Shown here: positions 50,296-58,816 of the stretch, in pieces
Layout of the letters: each line of letters opens with the position of its first letter
Position numbering within the stretch: the first letter of the stretch is position 1
Assembly: GCF_040548875.1 (NCBI RefSeq)
Contig: NZ_JBEPSJ010000001.1
Span: forward strand, 1,674,001-1,738,000
Reading direction: 5' to 3'
DNA length: 64,000 nt
DNA from: Conyzicola nivalis_A
GTDB taxonomy: Bacteria; Actinomycetota; Actinomycetes; Actinomycetales; Microbacteriaceae
Notes under the pieces: generated by a model
The model's input: only the letters and a program-made list of their open reading frames with translations
What the model was told of the DNA's origin: nothing
The model's database searches: none
Translations under genes and position numbers: made by a program

Positions 50296-51393
50296 ATGCT
50301 GAATCGCACCACTGCCCGCTCAGCCGCCCAGCGCGTGCTCATCGGAGGAACAGTACTTTCCCTCACCGCTCTCGCAGTCACCGGCTGTGCCGGTTCCGGC
50401 GCCGGCTCGCCGGAATCGGGCGGCGACGAGGTCGGCGTCTCGCTCATCGTCAAGACCAACTCGAACCCGTTCTTCGTCGCCATGCAGGACGGTGCCAAGG
50501 CCGCAGCCGAGGACGCGGGCGTATCGCTCACACTCGCGGCAGGCAAGGAGGACGGCGACGAGGACACCCAGATCAAGGCCGTCGAGGACGCCGTCGCGCG
50601 CGGCGATCAGGGGATCCTCATCACGCCCAACGGCCCCGGTGTTCTCGACGCCATCAGCAAGGCCCGCGAGGCCGGCCTCTACGTGATCGCGCTCGACACC
50701 GCGCCCGACCCGGCAGACGCGGTGGATATCACATTCGCGACGGACAACCACGCGGCCGGAGTCCTGATCGGCGAGTGGACAGCCGCGCAGCTCGGCGGCG
50801 AGAAGGCGACGATCGCCATGCTCGACCTCTTCGACGACAAGATCGTCTCGGTCGACTACAACCGTGACCAGGGCTTCCTCGAGGGCCTGGGCATCGACGT
50901 CGCCGACGCGCAGGCGAACGGCGACGAGGCGTCGACCGGGACGTACTCCGGCGGCGAGTACGAGATCGTCGGAAACGAGGCGACCAACGGCGCCGAGGAC
51001 GGCGGCCTCTCGGCCATGGAGACGCTCCTGTCGAAGAACTCCGACATCAACGTCGTCTACACGATCAACGAGCCCGCCGCCTACGGCGCGTACCAGGCCC
51101 TCCAGGCTGCGGGCAAGGAGCAGGGTGTGCTGCTCGTCTCGATCGACGGCGGATGCGCGGGCGTGGAGAACGTCGAAAAGGGCATCATCGGCGCGACAAG
51201 CCAGCAGTACCCGGTGAAGATGGCCGAGCTCGGGGTCGAGGCGATCGTGCAGCTCGCCGAGGGCGGCGAGAAGCCCGAAGTGACCGAAGGACTCGACTTC
51301 TTCGACACCGGGGTGAAGCTCGTCACCGACACCCCGGTCGACGGAGTCGACAGCATCACCACAGACGAGGCAGCCGACATCTGCTGGGGCTAG
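50296..51393 (+). CDS. Sugar ABC transporter substrate-binding lipoprotein (FrcB/RbsB type)
   Basis: 365 residues. Signal peptide with lipobox (LSLTALAVTGCAGSG), then a periplasmic-binding-protein-like domain: VSLIVKTNSNPFFVAMQDGA, VARGDQGILITPNGPGVLDAI, FATDNHAAGVLIGEWTAAQLGG, VVYTINEPAAYGAYQAL, DGGCAGVENVEKGIIGATSQQYP. The last motif resembles FrcB of the fructose ABC system. Lipid-anchored outside the membrane, delivering sugar to the permease encoded next. Operator O2 lies just upstream. Confidence 0.92.
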   Translation: MLNRTTARSAAQRVLIGGTVLSLTALAVTGCAGSGAGSPESGGDEVGVSLIVKTNSNPFFVAMQDGAKAAAEDAGVSLTLAAGKEDGDEDTQIKAVEDAVARGDQGILITPNGPGVLDAISKAREAGLYVIALDTAPDPADAVDITFATDNHAAGVLIGEWTAAQLGGEKATIAMLDLFDDKIVSVDYNRDQGFLEGLGIDVADAQANGDEASTGTYSGGEYEIVGNEATNGAEDGGLSAMETLLSKNSDINVVYTINEPAAYGAYQALQAAGKEQGVLLVSIDGGCAGVENVEKGIIGATSQQYPVKMAELGVEAIVQLAEGGEKPEVTEGLDFFDTGVKLVTDTPVDGVDSITTDEAADICWG

Positions 51394-51482
51394 GCGCCCC
51401 GAGCCTTCGCAGGGCGGCGCCACCCCGGCGGCGCCGCCCTCATTTCCCAGTCTTCGCATCAACGACGTTCAGGAGCACCACC

Positions 51483-52529
51483 GTGAGTCAGCAGACGAGC
51501 GAAACCCCACCCGCTACCGGCCAACTCGATCTCGCCGGCGAATTCCTCGACCGGCAGACGCCGCTCAGCCGCGTGCGCAACGTGCTGCACCGCTACCCCG
51601 CGGCGAGCCCGGCGATCGTGCTGATCATCGCCATCATCGCGTTCGGCGCTATCAATGAGCGATTCCTCTACCCGAACAACCTGTCACTCATCCTCCAACA
51701 GGTCGCCGTCGTCGGAACGCTCGCCCTGGCGCAGACCCTGGTGATCCTCACCGCCGGAATCGATCTGTCGGTCGGTGCCGCCATGATCCTGGCGTCCATG
51801 GTGATCGCGCAGGTGTCCGCCAACAACGGCGTCCCCGCCGTGCCCGCACTCATCGCCGGGCTCTTCGCCGGCCTCGCCGCGGGTGCGCTGAACGGCTTCC
51901 TCGTGACGCGGCTCCGGCTCCCACCGTTCATCGTGACGTTGGGCACGCTCAATATCTTCGTCGCTCTCACTCTGCTGTATTCGAAGGGCGCGACGATCCG
52001 CGGGAGCGAGCTTCCCGAGCTCCTGACCGTCACGGGCCTCCCCATTTCCATCGGCGACGTGCGCATCACCGTGGGCGTCGTCGTGATGCTCGCGCTGTAC
52101 GTCGTGCTGGCGTACATCCTCGGCAAGACCGCGTGGGGACGACACGTCTACGCGGTGGGCGACGACAAGGAGGCCGCCCGTCTCGCGGGTATCAGCGTGA
52201 ACCGGGTTCTTATGAGCGTGTACCTCGTGGGCGGGGTCATCCTCGCGATCGGCGCGTGGGTGCAGATAGGCCGCACCAACGCAGCGAGTCCCAACGCCGG
52301 TGTCGACCTGAACCTCGACTCCATCACCGCCGTCGTCATCGGCGGGACGAGCCTCTTCGGCGGCCGTGGCGTCGTCTGGGGGACCCTGCTCGGTGCACTC
52401 ATCGTCGGCGTCTTCCGCAGCGGACTGTCGCTCGCCGGCCTCGACGTGCTCTACCAGACGCTCGCCGTCGGCGTGCTCATCATCGTCGCCGTCTCCGTCG
52501 ACCAGTGGATTCGAAAGGTACGTTCATGA
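51483..52529 (+). CDS. Sugar ABC transporter permease (FrcC/RbsC type)
   Basis: 348 residues, about nine or ten membrane spans. RbsC-family core: VAVVGTLALAQTLVILTAGIDLSVGAAMILASM, LNGFLVTRLRLPPFIVTLGTLNIF, VYAVGDDKEAARLAGISVNRV, and ITAVVIGGTSLFGGRGVVWGTLLGALIVG. Start GTG at 51483. Stop overlaps the ATG of the ATPase gene (ATGA). A single permease gene would form a homodimer. Confidence 0.94.
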   Translation: MSQQTSETPPATGQLDLAGEFLDRQTPLSRVRNVLHRYPAASPAIVLIIAIIAFGAINERFLYPNNLSLILQQVAVVGTLALAQTLVILTAGIDLSVGAAMILASMVIAQVSANNGVPAVPALIAGLFAGLAAGALNGFLVTRLRLPPFIVTLGTLNIFVALTLLYSKGATIRGSELPELLTVTGLPISIGDVRITVGVVVMLALYVVLAYILGKTAWGRHVYAVGDDKEAARLAGISVNRVLMSVYLVGGVILAIGAWVQIGRTNAASPNAGVDLNLDSITAVVIGGTSLFGGRGVVWGTLLGALIVGVFRSGLSLAGLDVLYQTLAVGVLIIVAVSVDQWIRKVRS

Positions 52530-53329
52530 TCATCACCTCCGCAGACACACGTGGTGCCACACCCCCGGAGACCCGCGCTCCGATTCTCGAGGCGCGCCGG
52601 CTGGTGAAGACGTTCGGCCGCGTGGTCGGGCTCGACGGGGTCAGCCTGCAGCTGTACCCCGGCGAGGTGCTCGCCATCATCGGCGACAACGGCGCCGGCA
52701 AGTCCACCCTCGTCAAGTGCCTCACCGGAGCGGAGATCCCCGACGAGGGCGAACTGTTCCTCGAGGGCAAGCCCGTCTCGTTCAAGCGACCGCAAGACGC
52801 GCGGATCAAGGGCATCGAGACCGTCTACCAGAACCTCGCCGTGTCACCCGCGCTCGACGTCGCCAGCAATCTCTATCTGGGACGCGAGGAACGCAGGAAG
52901 GGAGTTCTCGGGTCGGTGTTCCGAATGCTCGACACCAAGGGCATGCGCGCCCGCGCGAAGTCGGAGCTGTCGAGTCTCGGGATCTCCACGCTGCAGGATG
53001 TCACGGTGCCGGTGGAGAACCTCTCAGGGGGTCAGCGCCAGGCCGTCGCGGTCGCGAGAGCGGCGGCTTTCGGATCGAAGGTCGTCGTGCTCGACGAGCC
53101 GACGGCGGCCCTCGGGGTGCGCGAGTCGAACCAGGTGCTGCAGCTCATCCGCGACCTGCGAGAACGCGGGCTTCCCGTCATCCTCATCAGTCACAACATG
53201 CCCCAGGTGTTCGACGTCGCCGACCGCATCCACATCCAGCGGCTCGGCAAGTGCGCTGCGACCATCACACCGCAGAGCCACTCGATGACGGACGCGGTCG
53301 CGATCATGACCGGAGCGGCTAAGGCATGA
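52526..53329 (+). CDS. Sugar ABC transporter ATP-binding protein (FrcA type)
   Basis: 267 residues, one nucleotide-binding domain, unlike the two-domain RbsA. Walker A IIGDNGAGKSTLVKCLTGAE, Q-loop TVYQNLAVSP, signature ENLSGGQRQAVAVARAAA, Walker B VVVLDEPTAALGV, H-loop VILISHNMPQVFD. Single-domain ATPases of this kind are found in FrcBCA fructose importers. Starts in overlap with the permease gene; its stop overlaps the ABM gene start. Confidence 0.95.
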   Translation: MIITSADTRGATPPETRAPILEARRLVKTFGRVVGLDGVSLQLYPGEVLAIIGDNGAGKSTLVKCLTGAEIPDEGELFLEGKPVSFKRPQDARIKGIETVYQNLAVSPALDVASNLYLGREERRKGVLGSVFRMLDTKGMRARAKSELSSLGISTLQDVTVPVENLSGGQRQAVAVARAAAFGSKVVVLDEPTAALGVRESNQVLQLIRDLRERGLPVILISHNMPQVFDVADRIHIQRLGKCAATITPQSHSMTDAVAIMTGAAKA

Positions 53330-53619
53330 CCGAGGTTCTCTTCGCCGAGTTCACCGTCAAGGAGGGGGCGGAACAGGAAGTGGCGCGCCTCGTGGCCGGG
53401 TTGACCCCGCTCGTCCGAGCGGAACCGGGCAACGTGCGTTTCGAACCGAACGTCCGCCGGGAGGATTCCCGGAGGTACTTCATCTACGAGGTCTACCGAG
53501 ACCGGGCCGCGTTCGACGCCCATATGGCAGCGTCACACGGCGTGGACTTCAACTCGGCTATCGCAGGGTTGATCGAGGAAGACGGCTCGGCGCTCACCTG
53601 GCTCGAGTCGACGAACTAG
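53326..53619 (+). CDS. ABM-domain (antibiotic biosynthesis monooxygenase-like) protein
   Basis: 97 residues. Dimeric ferredoxin-like ABM pattern: FAEFTVKEGAEQEVARLVAGLTPLVRAEPGNVRFEPN, YFIYEVYRDRAAFDAHMAASHGVDFN. Such small proteins (putative quinol monooxygenases) often close sugar ABC operons, with no known role there. ATG overlaps the ATPase stop (ATGA), so it is the fourth gene of the transporter operon. Confidence 0.85.
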   Translation: MTEVLFAEFTVKEGAEQEVARLVAGLTPLVRAEPGNVRFEPNVRREDSRRYFIYEVYRDRAAFDAHMAASHGVDFNSAIAGLIEEDGSALTWLESTN

Positions 53620-53682
53620 CCGCCCCGACGGCAACAGCGGGGTGCGGCCTCCCGACCGCGCCCCGCTGCGCATCGCTCCTGT

Positions 53683-55449
53683 CTAGAACTTCGCCCGGTT
53701 CGCGGGGATGTCGGCGTAGCCCCCGAGTCCTCCCACACCATAGGTACGGTCGACCGTGGTCGTGTCGCCCGAGATGTTCAGCTTCACCGTGGGCCCGAGG
53801 GTTCCTCCCCTGCGGAAGTTATCGCTCGTTCCGATCGTGTCGATGAACGACTGCACCAGACCACCCGGCATCACATAGTGGGAGTACGCCTGGAACGCCC
53901 CAGGATGCTGGTTGAAGTCCGGGGCGAAGGGGGTGCCCGCCGCGTAGTTCAGGTTCGTAGGGTTGCCCAGCGCGAGTCCCGATCCCCTGTTCACCGGCTG
54001 GTAGTCGCTGCGGACGCCGTTGCCGACGAACCCGTAGACGCCTTCAGGGCCATCGATGCCCGGCGCGAACGTCGAACGATGGCTGATCGTGAAGAGGTAG
54101 TACTTGCCGTCCTTGTAGTAGATCTGCGGTCGCTCTGTCTGATCCGTCACACAGTTCGCCGACAGGATCGGCGGCAAGAAGTGCCATTTCGTGAGGGCGG
54201 CGTTGTCGGCGATCGCGAGACCGACGTTCGCCATCCGCAGGTTGGCGCCCTGATCCATCACCGTCTCGAGATTCTCGGCGTACGGATCGCCCGGTTGGTA
54301 TCCGAGATCGCTCTCGACGCAGGCGCGCGTGCCGCGTTGCGTCGCCGTGTTGCCCTCGAACACCATGAAGGTGCGGCCGGGGTACTGCGGGTCTTCGAAG
54401 GCGAACGGGTCGCGGAAGTTGTAGAACGGGTTCTGCGCGCCGTTCTGGTACCACAGGCCGTCGGGCTTGAGCAGCTCGTGGTGCTTCTTGAACCCGGTGA
54501 ACCACACGCCGTTCGCGTTCGCCTTGATCTTGCCCGGGCTCATCACGATGCGTGCGTCCGCGGGTTTGACGTCCTGACCCGCTGCGTCACGATAGAACGC
54601 GACCGCGGTGTAGAACACCTTCACCTGGCCGTTGCTGAAGATCCGCGTCGAACCCGACCACTCGGTCTGGTGGGTGAACGTCTGGTCGTCGAAGATCTCC
54701 CCGGAGACGCCCGGTGGGAACACGAGACCGCCGTATGTCCAGCCGCCGTCGACGGGTCGCTGGGCCGACGGGATACTGGCCGGCCGGAAGAAGTAGCCCA
54801 GCTTCGCGTAGGTATGCCTGTCGTCGAAGCCGAGGCGTCGGTCGGCGACGAGCGAGAAGATGACTTCCCAGCCCTTGTAGCTGTACTGGTTGGCCTGGGC
54901 ATCGGTGAGCGGCCAGGAATCCCACACCCAGACCTCGCCGCCGCTCATGTCGGGGAAGCTCTGGGGCACGGTAGGCATCGTGTACTCCTCCGGCATCGAG
55001 TTCGTGCGCGGCGGGGCGGTCGGGTCCGACATCGCAGCCAGCTGACGCGCATCGGCGCGGGTCCATTTCGAGGTGTAGTTCGTGTTCCAGTGGTACCTCT
55101 GCTGGGTGTGCGTGGTCGGGTTCGGGAACCCGGGCACGGCAGACGGGAATACCGGAGCGGCCTCGGGTGCGGGCACGGCCTCGGGCGCCGGCGGCACCGC
55201 GGGCGCCGGTGTCTCCTGCGCAGGTGGATCTTCTGCCGGAGGGGCGGGATCGGCCGGGTCTGTGCCGGGATCGGCCGGGTCTGTGCCGGGATCAGCCGGG
55301 TCTGGCGTCGGAGTCCGCGTGACGATGGGGCCTTCCGGCGCTTCTTCCGCAAGCGCGGTTCCGGCACCGGTGATGAGGCCTCCTGTGACGATTGCGGCCA
55401 GCGCCAGAGCGCCGACGGTCAACCGCTTGGAACGGTTGTGAAACAACAT
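53683..55449 (-). CDS. Levansucrase / GH68 fructosyltransferase, secreted
   Basis: 588 residues. N-terminal signal peptide (LTVGALALAAIVTGGLITGAGTALA), then a Pro/Asp linker with tandem DPADPGT units (~40-110), then the GH68 catalytic domain. The nucleophile is in WVWDSWPL (~177), the RDP motif in NFRDPFAFED (~345), and acid/base Glu in TERPQIYYKDG (~438). It cleaves sucrose and transfers fructose to build levan or fructo-oligosaccharides outside the cell. ATG at 55449 lies inside a GAAACAA/TTGTTTC inverted repeat. Divergent from the GH32 gene. Confidence 0.93.
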   Translation of the reverse strand: MLFHNRSKRLTVGALALAAIVTGGLITGAGTALAEEAPEGPIVTRTPTPDPADPGTDPADPGTDPADPAPPAEDPPAQETPAPAVPPAPEAVPAPEAAPVFPSAVPGFPNPTTHTQQRYHWNTNYTSKWTRADARQLAAMSDPTAPPRTNSMPEEYTMPTVPQSFPDMSGGEVWVWDSWPLTDAQANQYSYKGWEVIFSLVADRRLGFDDRHTYAKLGYFFRPASIPSAQRPVDGGWTYGGLVFPPGVSGEIFDDQTFTHQTEWSGSTRIFSNGQVKVFYTAVAFYRDAAGQDVKPADARIVMSPGKIKANANGVWFTGFKKHHELLKPDGLWYQNGAQNPFYNFRDPFAFEDPQYPGRTFMVFEGNTATQRGTRACVESDLGYQPGDPYAENLETVMDQGANLRMANVGLAIADNAALTKWHFLPPILSANCVTDQTERPQIYYKDGKYYLFTISHRSTFAPGIDGPEGVYGFVGNGVRSDYQPVNRGSGLALGNPTNLNYAAGTPFAPDFNQHPGAFQAYSHYVMPGGLVQSFIDTIGTSDNFRRGGTLGPTVKLNISGDTTTVDRTYGVGGLGGYADIPANRAKF

Positions 55450-55497
55450 TGTTTCTCCTCGAATCCGATTGAGTGGGCGATCCCTCGGGGATCGCCC
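55440..55497 (-). promoter_or_regulatory. 5' leader structures of the levansucrase gene
   Basis: Two inverted repeats: GAAACAA/TTGTTTC (55440-55446 and 55449-55455), which folds over the start codon, and a perfect 10-bp GGGCGATCCC stem (55475-55484 with 55488-55497) about 30 nt upstream. Together they could limit translation or bind a regulator. No attenuator U-run is seen. Confidence 0.45.
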
Positions 55498-55631
55498 GGT
55501 GGGTCCGTTGCTCGTTCGGGTCCGGGAAGCGGCCTGGTCCGGAGGCACCGTGATCGGCCCCTCCTTTATCGACGTTCTACTCTCGAAGTGGAAGAGTTTC
55601 AACTATTTTCGAAGGGGAGGTGAATCGCGAG

Positions 55632-57554
55632 ATGACGGCTGGCGAGCGGCGAGGCGGACCGGCGACGACAAAATCCCTGTGGGTCGCGGGGTTCTGCGTC
55701 ATCGCCCTGATCGCGACTGCAGTGCTGGTTCCGCACATTAATGTTTTGCCAGAAAGCCCTGAGTCGCGCGCCCTGACCACGATCGCCGCGGCCGAGTCGC
55801 GCGCCTTCGACTCCGGCGGCGGCTACCTGTCGTTCGCCGCGAATGGAGCGGACCGAGAGCTCGCGAACCTCGAGCCTGAGATCGGCGAGGGTGTCGACGA
55901 CGCGATGGTCATCGCCTGCGACGACGGATGGGTGGCAGCGGTCGTCGTCGACGAGAGGGTCGCCCTGCGCTCGAACGTCGCCGACGCCACCCACCCGGCT
56001 CCCGCAGACGACCTTCAGCTTCCCCCCTGTGTAACCCGGGTCGCCGTCGACTCCCTGCTCGCGGATGTCGGGTGGTCGGTCGCGCCAGAACCGGCCACGA
56101 AGCAGGCACTTCAGCGCCCGGCCGGGGCGGATCCCCTGCGCCCGGCCGTCCACATCACACCGCCGAACGGGTTCATGAACGACCCACAGCGCCCGGTGTT
56201 CGTCGACGGGCTGTGGCACCTCTACTACCTCTACAACGCCGACTACCCCGAGGGCAACGGCACCGCCTGGTTCCATGCGACGAGTCCCGACCTGGTCGAA
56301 TGGACCGATGAGGGCGTGGCGATTGAGAAATTCCGCACCGAGTGGGGCGACGTGGAGTCGGGCACCGTCGTGGTCGACGAGCGTGGCGACGCGGGATTCG
56401 GCGAAGGCACGCTGGTCGCGATCCTGACCCAGCAGGTCGACGGGGTGCAACGCCAGTCGATCTTCTACTCGACCGACGGCGGGTACTCCTTCGAGAGCTC
56501 TACCGAGAATCCGGTGCTCGACAATCCCGGCGTCACCGACTTCCGTGATCCGCGGGTGATCTGGGATGCGGATCGGGACCGGTGGACGATGGTGCTCGCC
56601 GAGGGCGAACGGCTGGGGTTCTACAGCTCGACGAACCTCACTGACTGGGAGTACGCGAGCGACTTCGCACCCGGTGCGCTCGGGCTGCTCGAGTGCCCCG
56701 ACCTCTTCCGGATGCACCTCGACGGTGATCCCGCGCGCCCGGTCTGGGTGCTCGCGGCGAGCGCCAACGGGGAGCGACTCGGACGCGCGACGGGAGTGGC
56801 CTACTGGACCGGTGACTGGGACGGCACGACGTTCACGGTCGACGGCGACTCCGCGGAGCCCCGCTGGATGGACTCCGGGCCCGACTACTACGCGGGCGTC
56901 ACTTGGCCGGACCCACGACTGACCCCTGGCCAGCAGGCAGAGTCACGCTATGCGCTGGGCTGGCTGAACAACTGGGCCTACGCGCGCGAACTGCCCGAAT
57001 CCGGGTGGACGAGCGGCGCCCAGTCGGTGACCCGGGTGCTGCGACTCGAGTCGACGAGCGGCCCTCCTCGGCTCGGCATGACTCCGCTGCCCGGCCTCGA
57101 CCGCCTCGCCGGACCGGCCCGCGACATCCGCGGCTCGTCCACGATCTCGACGCCGTTCCGTGTCGACCTCGACCTCTCGATCGAGGGGCGCGGCGAGGTT
57201 CGGCTGGTCCTGACCGGGGCGGATGGCGCGTCGGCGATGATCGGCGTGCGGTCAGACGGCCAGGCGGCGCCGGAGGTCTTCGTCGCGCGCGACGACGACG
57301 CCGCGGCGGCCGTCCTGGAGTCCGAGGACTACTCCGCCGAACGGGCGGAGCCGTTGCCGGTCGCCGACGACGTCATGGCGCTGACCGTGATCGTCGACAC
57401 GTCGAGCGTGGAGGTCTTCGCCGGCGACGGCGCCCTCACTCAGTCGGCCCTCGTCGACCTGGGCGGCGGCGATGTGACCGTCAGCGTGGAGGCGGTCGAC
57501 GATGTCGAGGCACGATCGGCGACCATCCGCGGCCTCTCCCCGGTACAGGTGTAG
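55632..57554 (+). CDS. GH32 fructan hydrolase (levanase/invertase type) with N-terminal membrane anchor
   Basis: 640 residues. An N-terminal anchor or uncleaved signal (SLWVAGFCVIALIATAVLVP) and a ~150-residue region of unknown fold precede the GH32 five-blade propeller: ITPPNGFMNDPQRPVF with the nucleophile Asp (~182), FRDPRVIWD (~304), and LECPDLFRM with the acid/base Glu (~352). A C-terminal beta-sandwich follows. It should release fructose from fructans at the cell surface. ATG at 55632 was preferred because GGAGGTGA lies 8 nt upstream; the GTG at 55620 is inside that Shine-Dalgarno. Confidence 0.92.
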   Translation: MTAGERRGGPATTKSLWVAGFCVIALIATAVLVPHINVLPESPESRALTTIAAAESRAFDSGGGYLSFAANGADRELANLEPEIGEGVDDAMVIACDDGWVAAVVVDERVALRSNVADATHPAPADDLQLPPCVTRVAVDSLLADVGWSVAPEPATKQALQRPAGADPLRPAVHITPPNGFMNDPQRPVFVDGLWHLYYLYNADYPEGNGTAWFHATSPDLVEWTDEGVAIEKFRTEWGDVESGTVVVDERGDAGFGEGTLVAILTQQVDGVQRQSIFYSTDGGYSFESSTENPVLDNPGVTDFRDPRVIWDADRDRWTMVLAEGERLGFYSSTNLTDWEYASDFAPGALGLLECPDLFRMHLDGDPARPVWVLAASANGERLGRATGVAYWTGDWDGTTFTVDGDSAEPRWMDSGPDYYAGVTWPDPRLTPGQQAESRYALGWLNNWAYARELPESGWTSGAQSVTRVLRLESTSGPPRLGMTPLPGLDRLAGPARDIRGSSTISTPFRVDLDLSIEGRGEVRLVLTGADGASAMIGVRSDGQAAPEVFVARDDDAAAAVLESEDYSAERAEPLPVADDVMALTVIVDTSSVEVFAGDGALTQSALVDLGGGDVTVSVEAVDDVEARSATIRGLSPVQV

Positions 57555-57558
57555 GCGC

Positions 57559-58101
57559 TCAGCGCCCGTCGAGCAACTCGAGCAGCCGCGTGGTCGTGCG
57601 CCAGTTGCGCATGGTGATCCGCCGGAAGACCGGCATGCCCATAAAGCGCGTGAAGCGGGTCTCCGTCGCCCTCGCGGCGACCCGGGAGAAGTAGACGACG
57701 CCGGGGCCGGCGGCCACCTCGTCGACGCCCTCGCGCAGGTCCGGCATCTGCGCCAACACCTCGTCAGGGGTGAGCGGATGCTTCAGGAACAGCACGTCAC
57801 TGCGCAGCGCCTGCGAGCCGTGGTCAGGCGGCGCCGCCGCCACGATCTCGGCGAGCTCGTCGCGCGACCGGACGACGGCGAGGATCGGCTTCTCGAGCCG
57901 GTCTTCGAGCATGCGCTCGACCTCCGTCTCGAGAGCCGGTCCGCCCGTGGCATCCGTCGTGAAGAGCACGTTGCCGCTCTGAATGTAGGTGCGCACGTCT
58001 AGGTAGCCGGCGTCTTCGAAGCACGCGGCGAGGTCGGCCATGCCGACCGGGTTTCTGCCGCCCACATTGAGCCCGCGCAGCAGGGCGACGTACGCCGGCA
58101 T
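57559..58101 (-). CDS. DUF1697 family protein
   Basis: 180 residues. Strong family signature: YVALLRGLNVGGRNPVGMADL, DVRTYIQSGNVLFTT, and TRFMGMPVFRRITMRNWRTTTRLLELL at the end. The family is widespread in bacteria and has no assigned activity. ATG at 58101 directly follows the stop of the small acidic protein gene, so the two are likely co-expressed. Converges on the GH32 gene with 4 bp between stops. Confidence 0.93.
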   Translation of the reverse strand: MPAYVALLRGLNVGGRNPVGMADLAACFEDAGYLDVRTYIQSGNVLFTTDATGGPALETEVERMLEDRLEKPILAVVRSRDELAEIVAAAPPDHGSQALRSDVLFLKHPLTPDEVLAQMPDLREGVDEVAAGPGVVYFSRVAARATETRFTRFMGMPVFRRITMRNWRTTTRLLELLDGR

Positions 58102-58329
58102 TCAGCCCTCGGGGTGGATCTCTCCGGGATCCACGTCGATGTCGCCCACGTCGTCGGGGCCACCGGTGCCGGGAAGCACCTTCACCGCGTCGTCGTCGAT
58201 CTCGGGGTCGTTGAGCGCCTCACTCGACTGCGACGATTCGGACCGCGTCGTCTCCGACTGCTTCTGCTCTACGTCGCGCTCGTTGCCGTCGTGGTACTCG
58301 TCGGCCGCGTCGTGCTCTTTGTCGATCAA
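58102..58329 (-). CDS. Small acidic hypothetical protein
   Basis: 75 residues, very rich in Asp, Glu and Ser, probably disordered: MIDKEHDAADEYHDGNERDV at the start, ending DVGDIDVDPGEIHPEG. Start TTG at 58329 with GGGAGAGAAA upstream. Similar short acidic proteins occur in Microbacteriaceae but I cannot name a family. It abuts the DUF1697 gene. Confidence 0.55.
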   Translation of the reverse strand: MIDKEHDAADEYHDGNERDVEQKQSETTRSESSQSSEALNDPEIDDDAVKVLPGTGGPDDVGDIDVDPGEIHPEG

Positions 58330-58405
58330 TTTCTCTCCCGTTCGGTTGGTCTACTCCGGTATAGCCGAGAGGAAGGCCGATTGCGAAGGGTTGCGTGAAA
58401 CGCCC

Positions 58406-58816
58406 TCAGGCCGTCGCGGGGAGGAGCTCGGCGAGCAGAGCCTCGACGCGCGCCTTGATGTCGTCGCGGATCGGACGCACCTCGTCGATCGACTTGCCCT
58501 TCGGGTCGACGAGCTCCCAGTCCTCGTAGCGCTTGCCGGGGAAGATCGGGCACACGTCGCCGCAGCCCATGGTGATGACGACGTCGGAGTCGCGCACCTG
58601 CTCGGTGGTCATCAGCTGCGGGAGGCCGGCGCTGATGTCGATGCCCTCCTCCGCCATGGCGGCGATGGCCACCGGGTTGATCTGGTCGCCGGGCTCGGAG
58701 CCGCCCGAGCGCACCTCGACGGCCCCGCCGGAGAGCGCCCGCATGTAGCCGGCGGCCATCTGGGAGCGTCCGGCGTTGTGGATGCAGACGAAGAGAACGG
58801 TGGGTGTGTCGGTCAT
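58406..58816 (-). CDS. arsC: Arsenate reductase ArsC (low-molecular-weight phosphatase type)
   Basis: 136 residues. LMW-PTPase P-loop VLFVCIHNAGRSQMAAGYM (CX5R), DVVITMGCGDVCPIFPGKRYEDWELVDP with the resolving-cysteine region and the general-acid Asp. It reduces arsenate to arsenite with thioredoxin or mycothiol. ATG overlaps the stop of the upstream ArsR-ArsC fusion gene (ATGA), so both are co-translated. No arsenite exporter gene lies nearby. Confidence 0.93.
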   Translation of the reverse strand: MTDTPTVLFVCIHNAGRSQMAAGYMRALSGGAVEVRSGGSEPGDQINPVAIAAMAEEGIDISAGLPQLMTTEQVRDSDVVITMGCGDVCPIFPGKRYEDWELVDPKGKSIDEVRPIRDDIKARVEALLAELLPATA

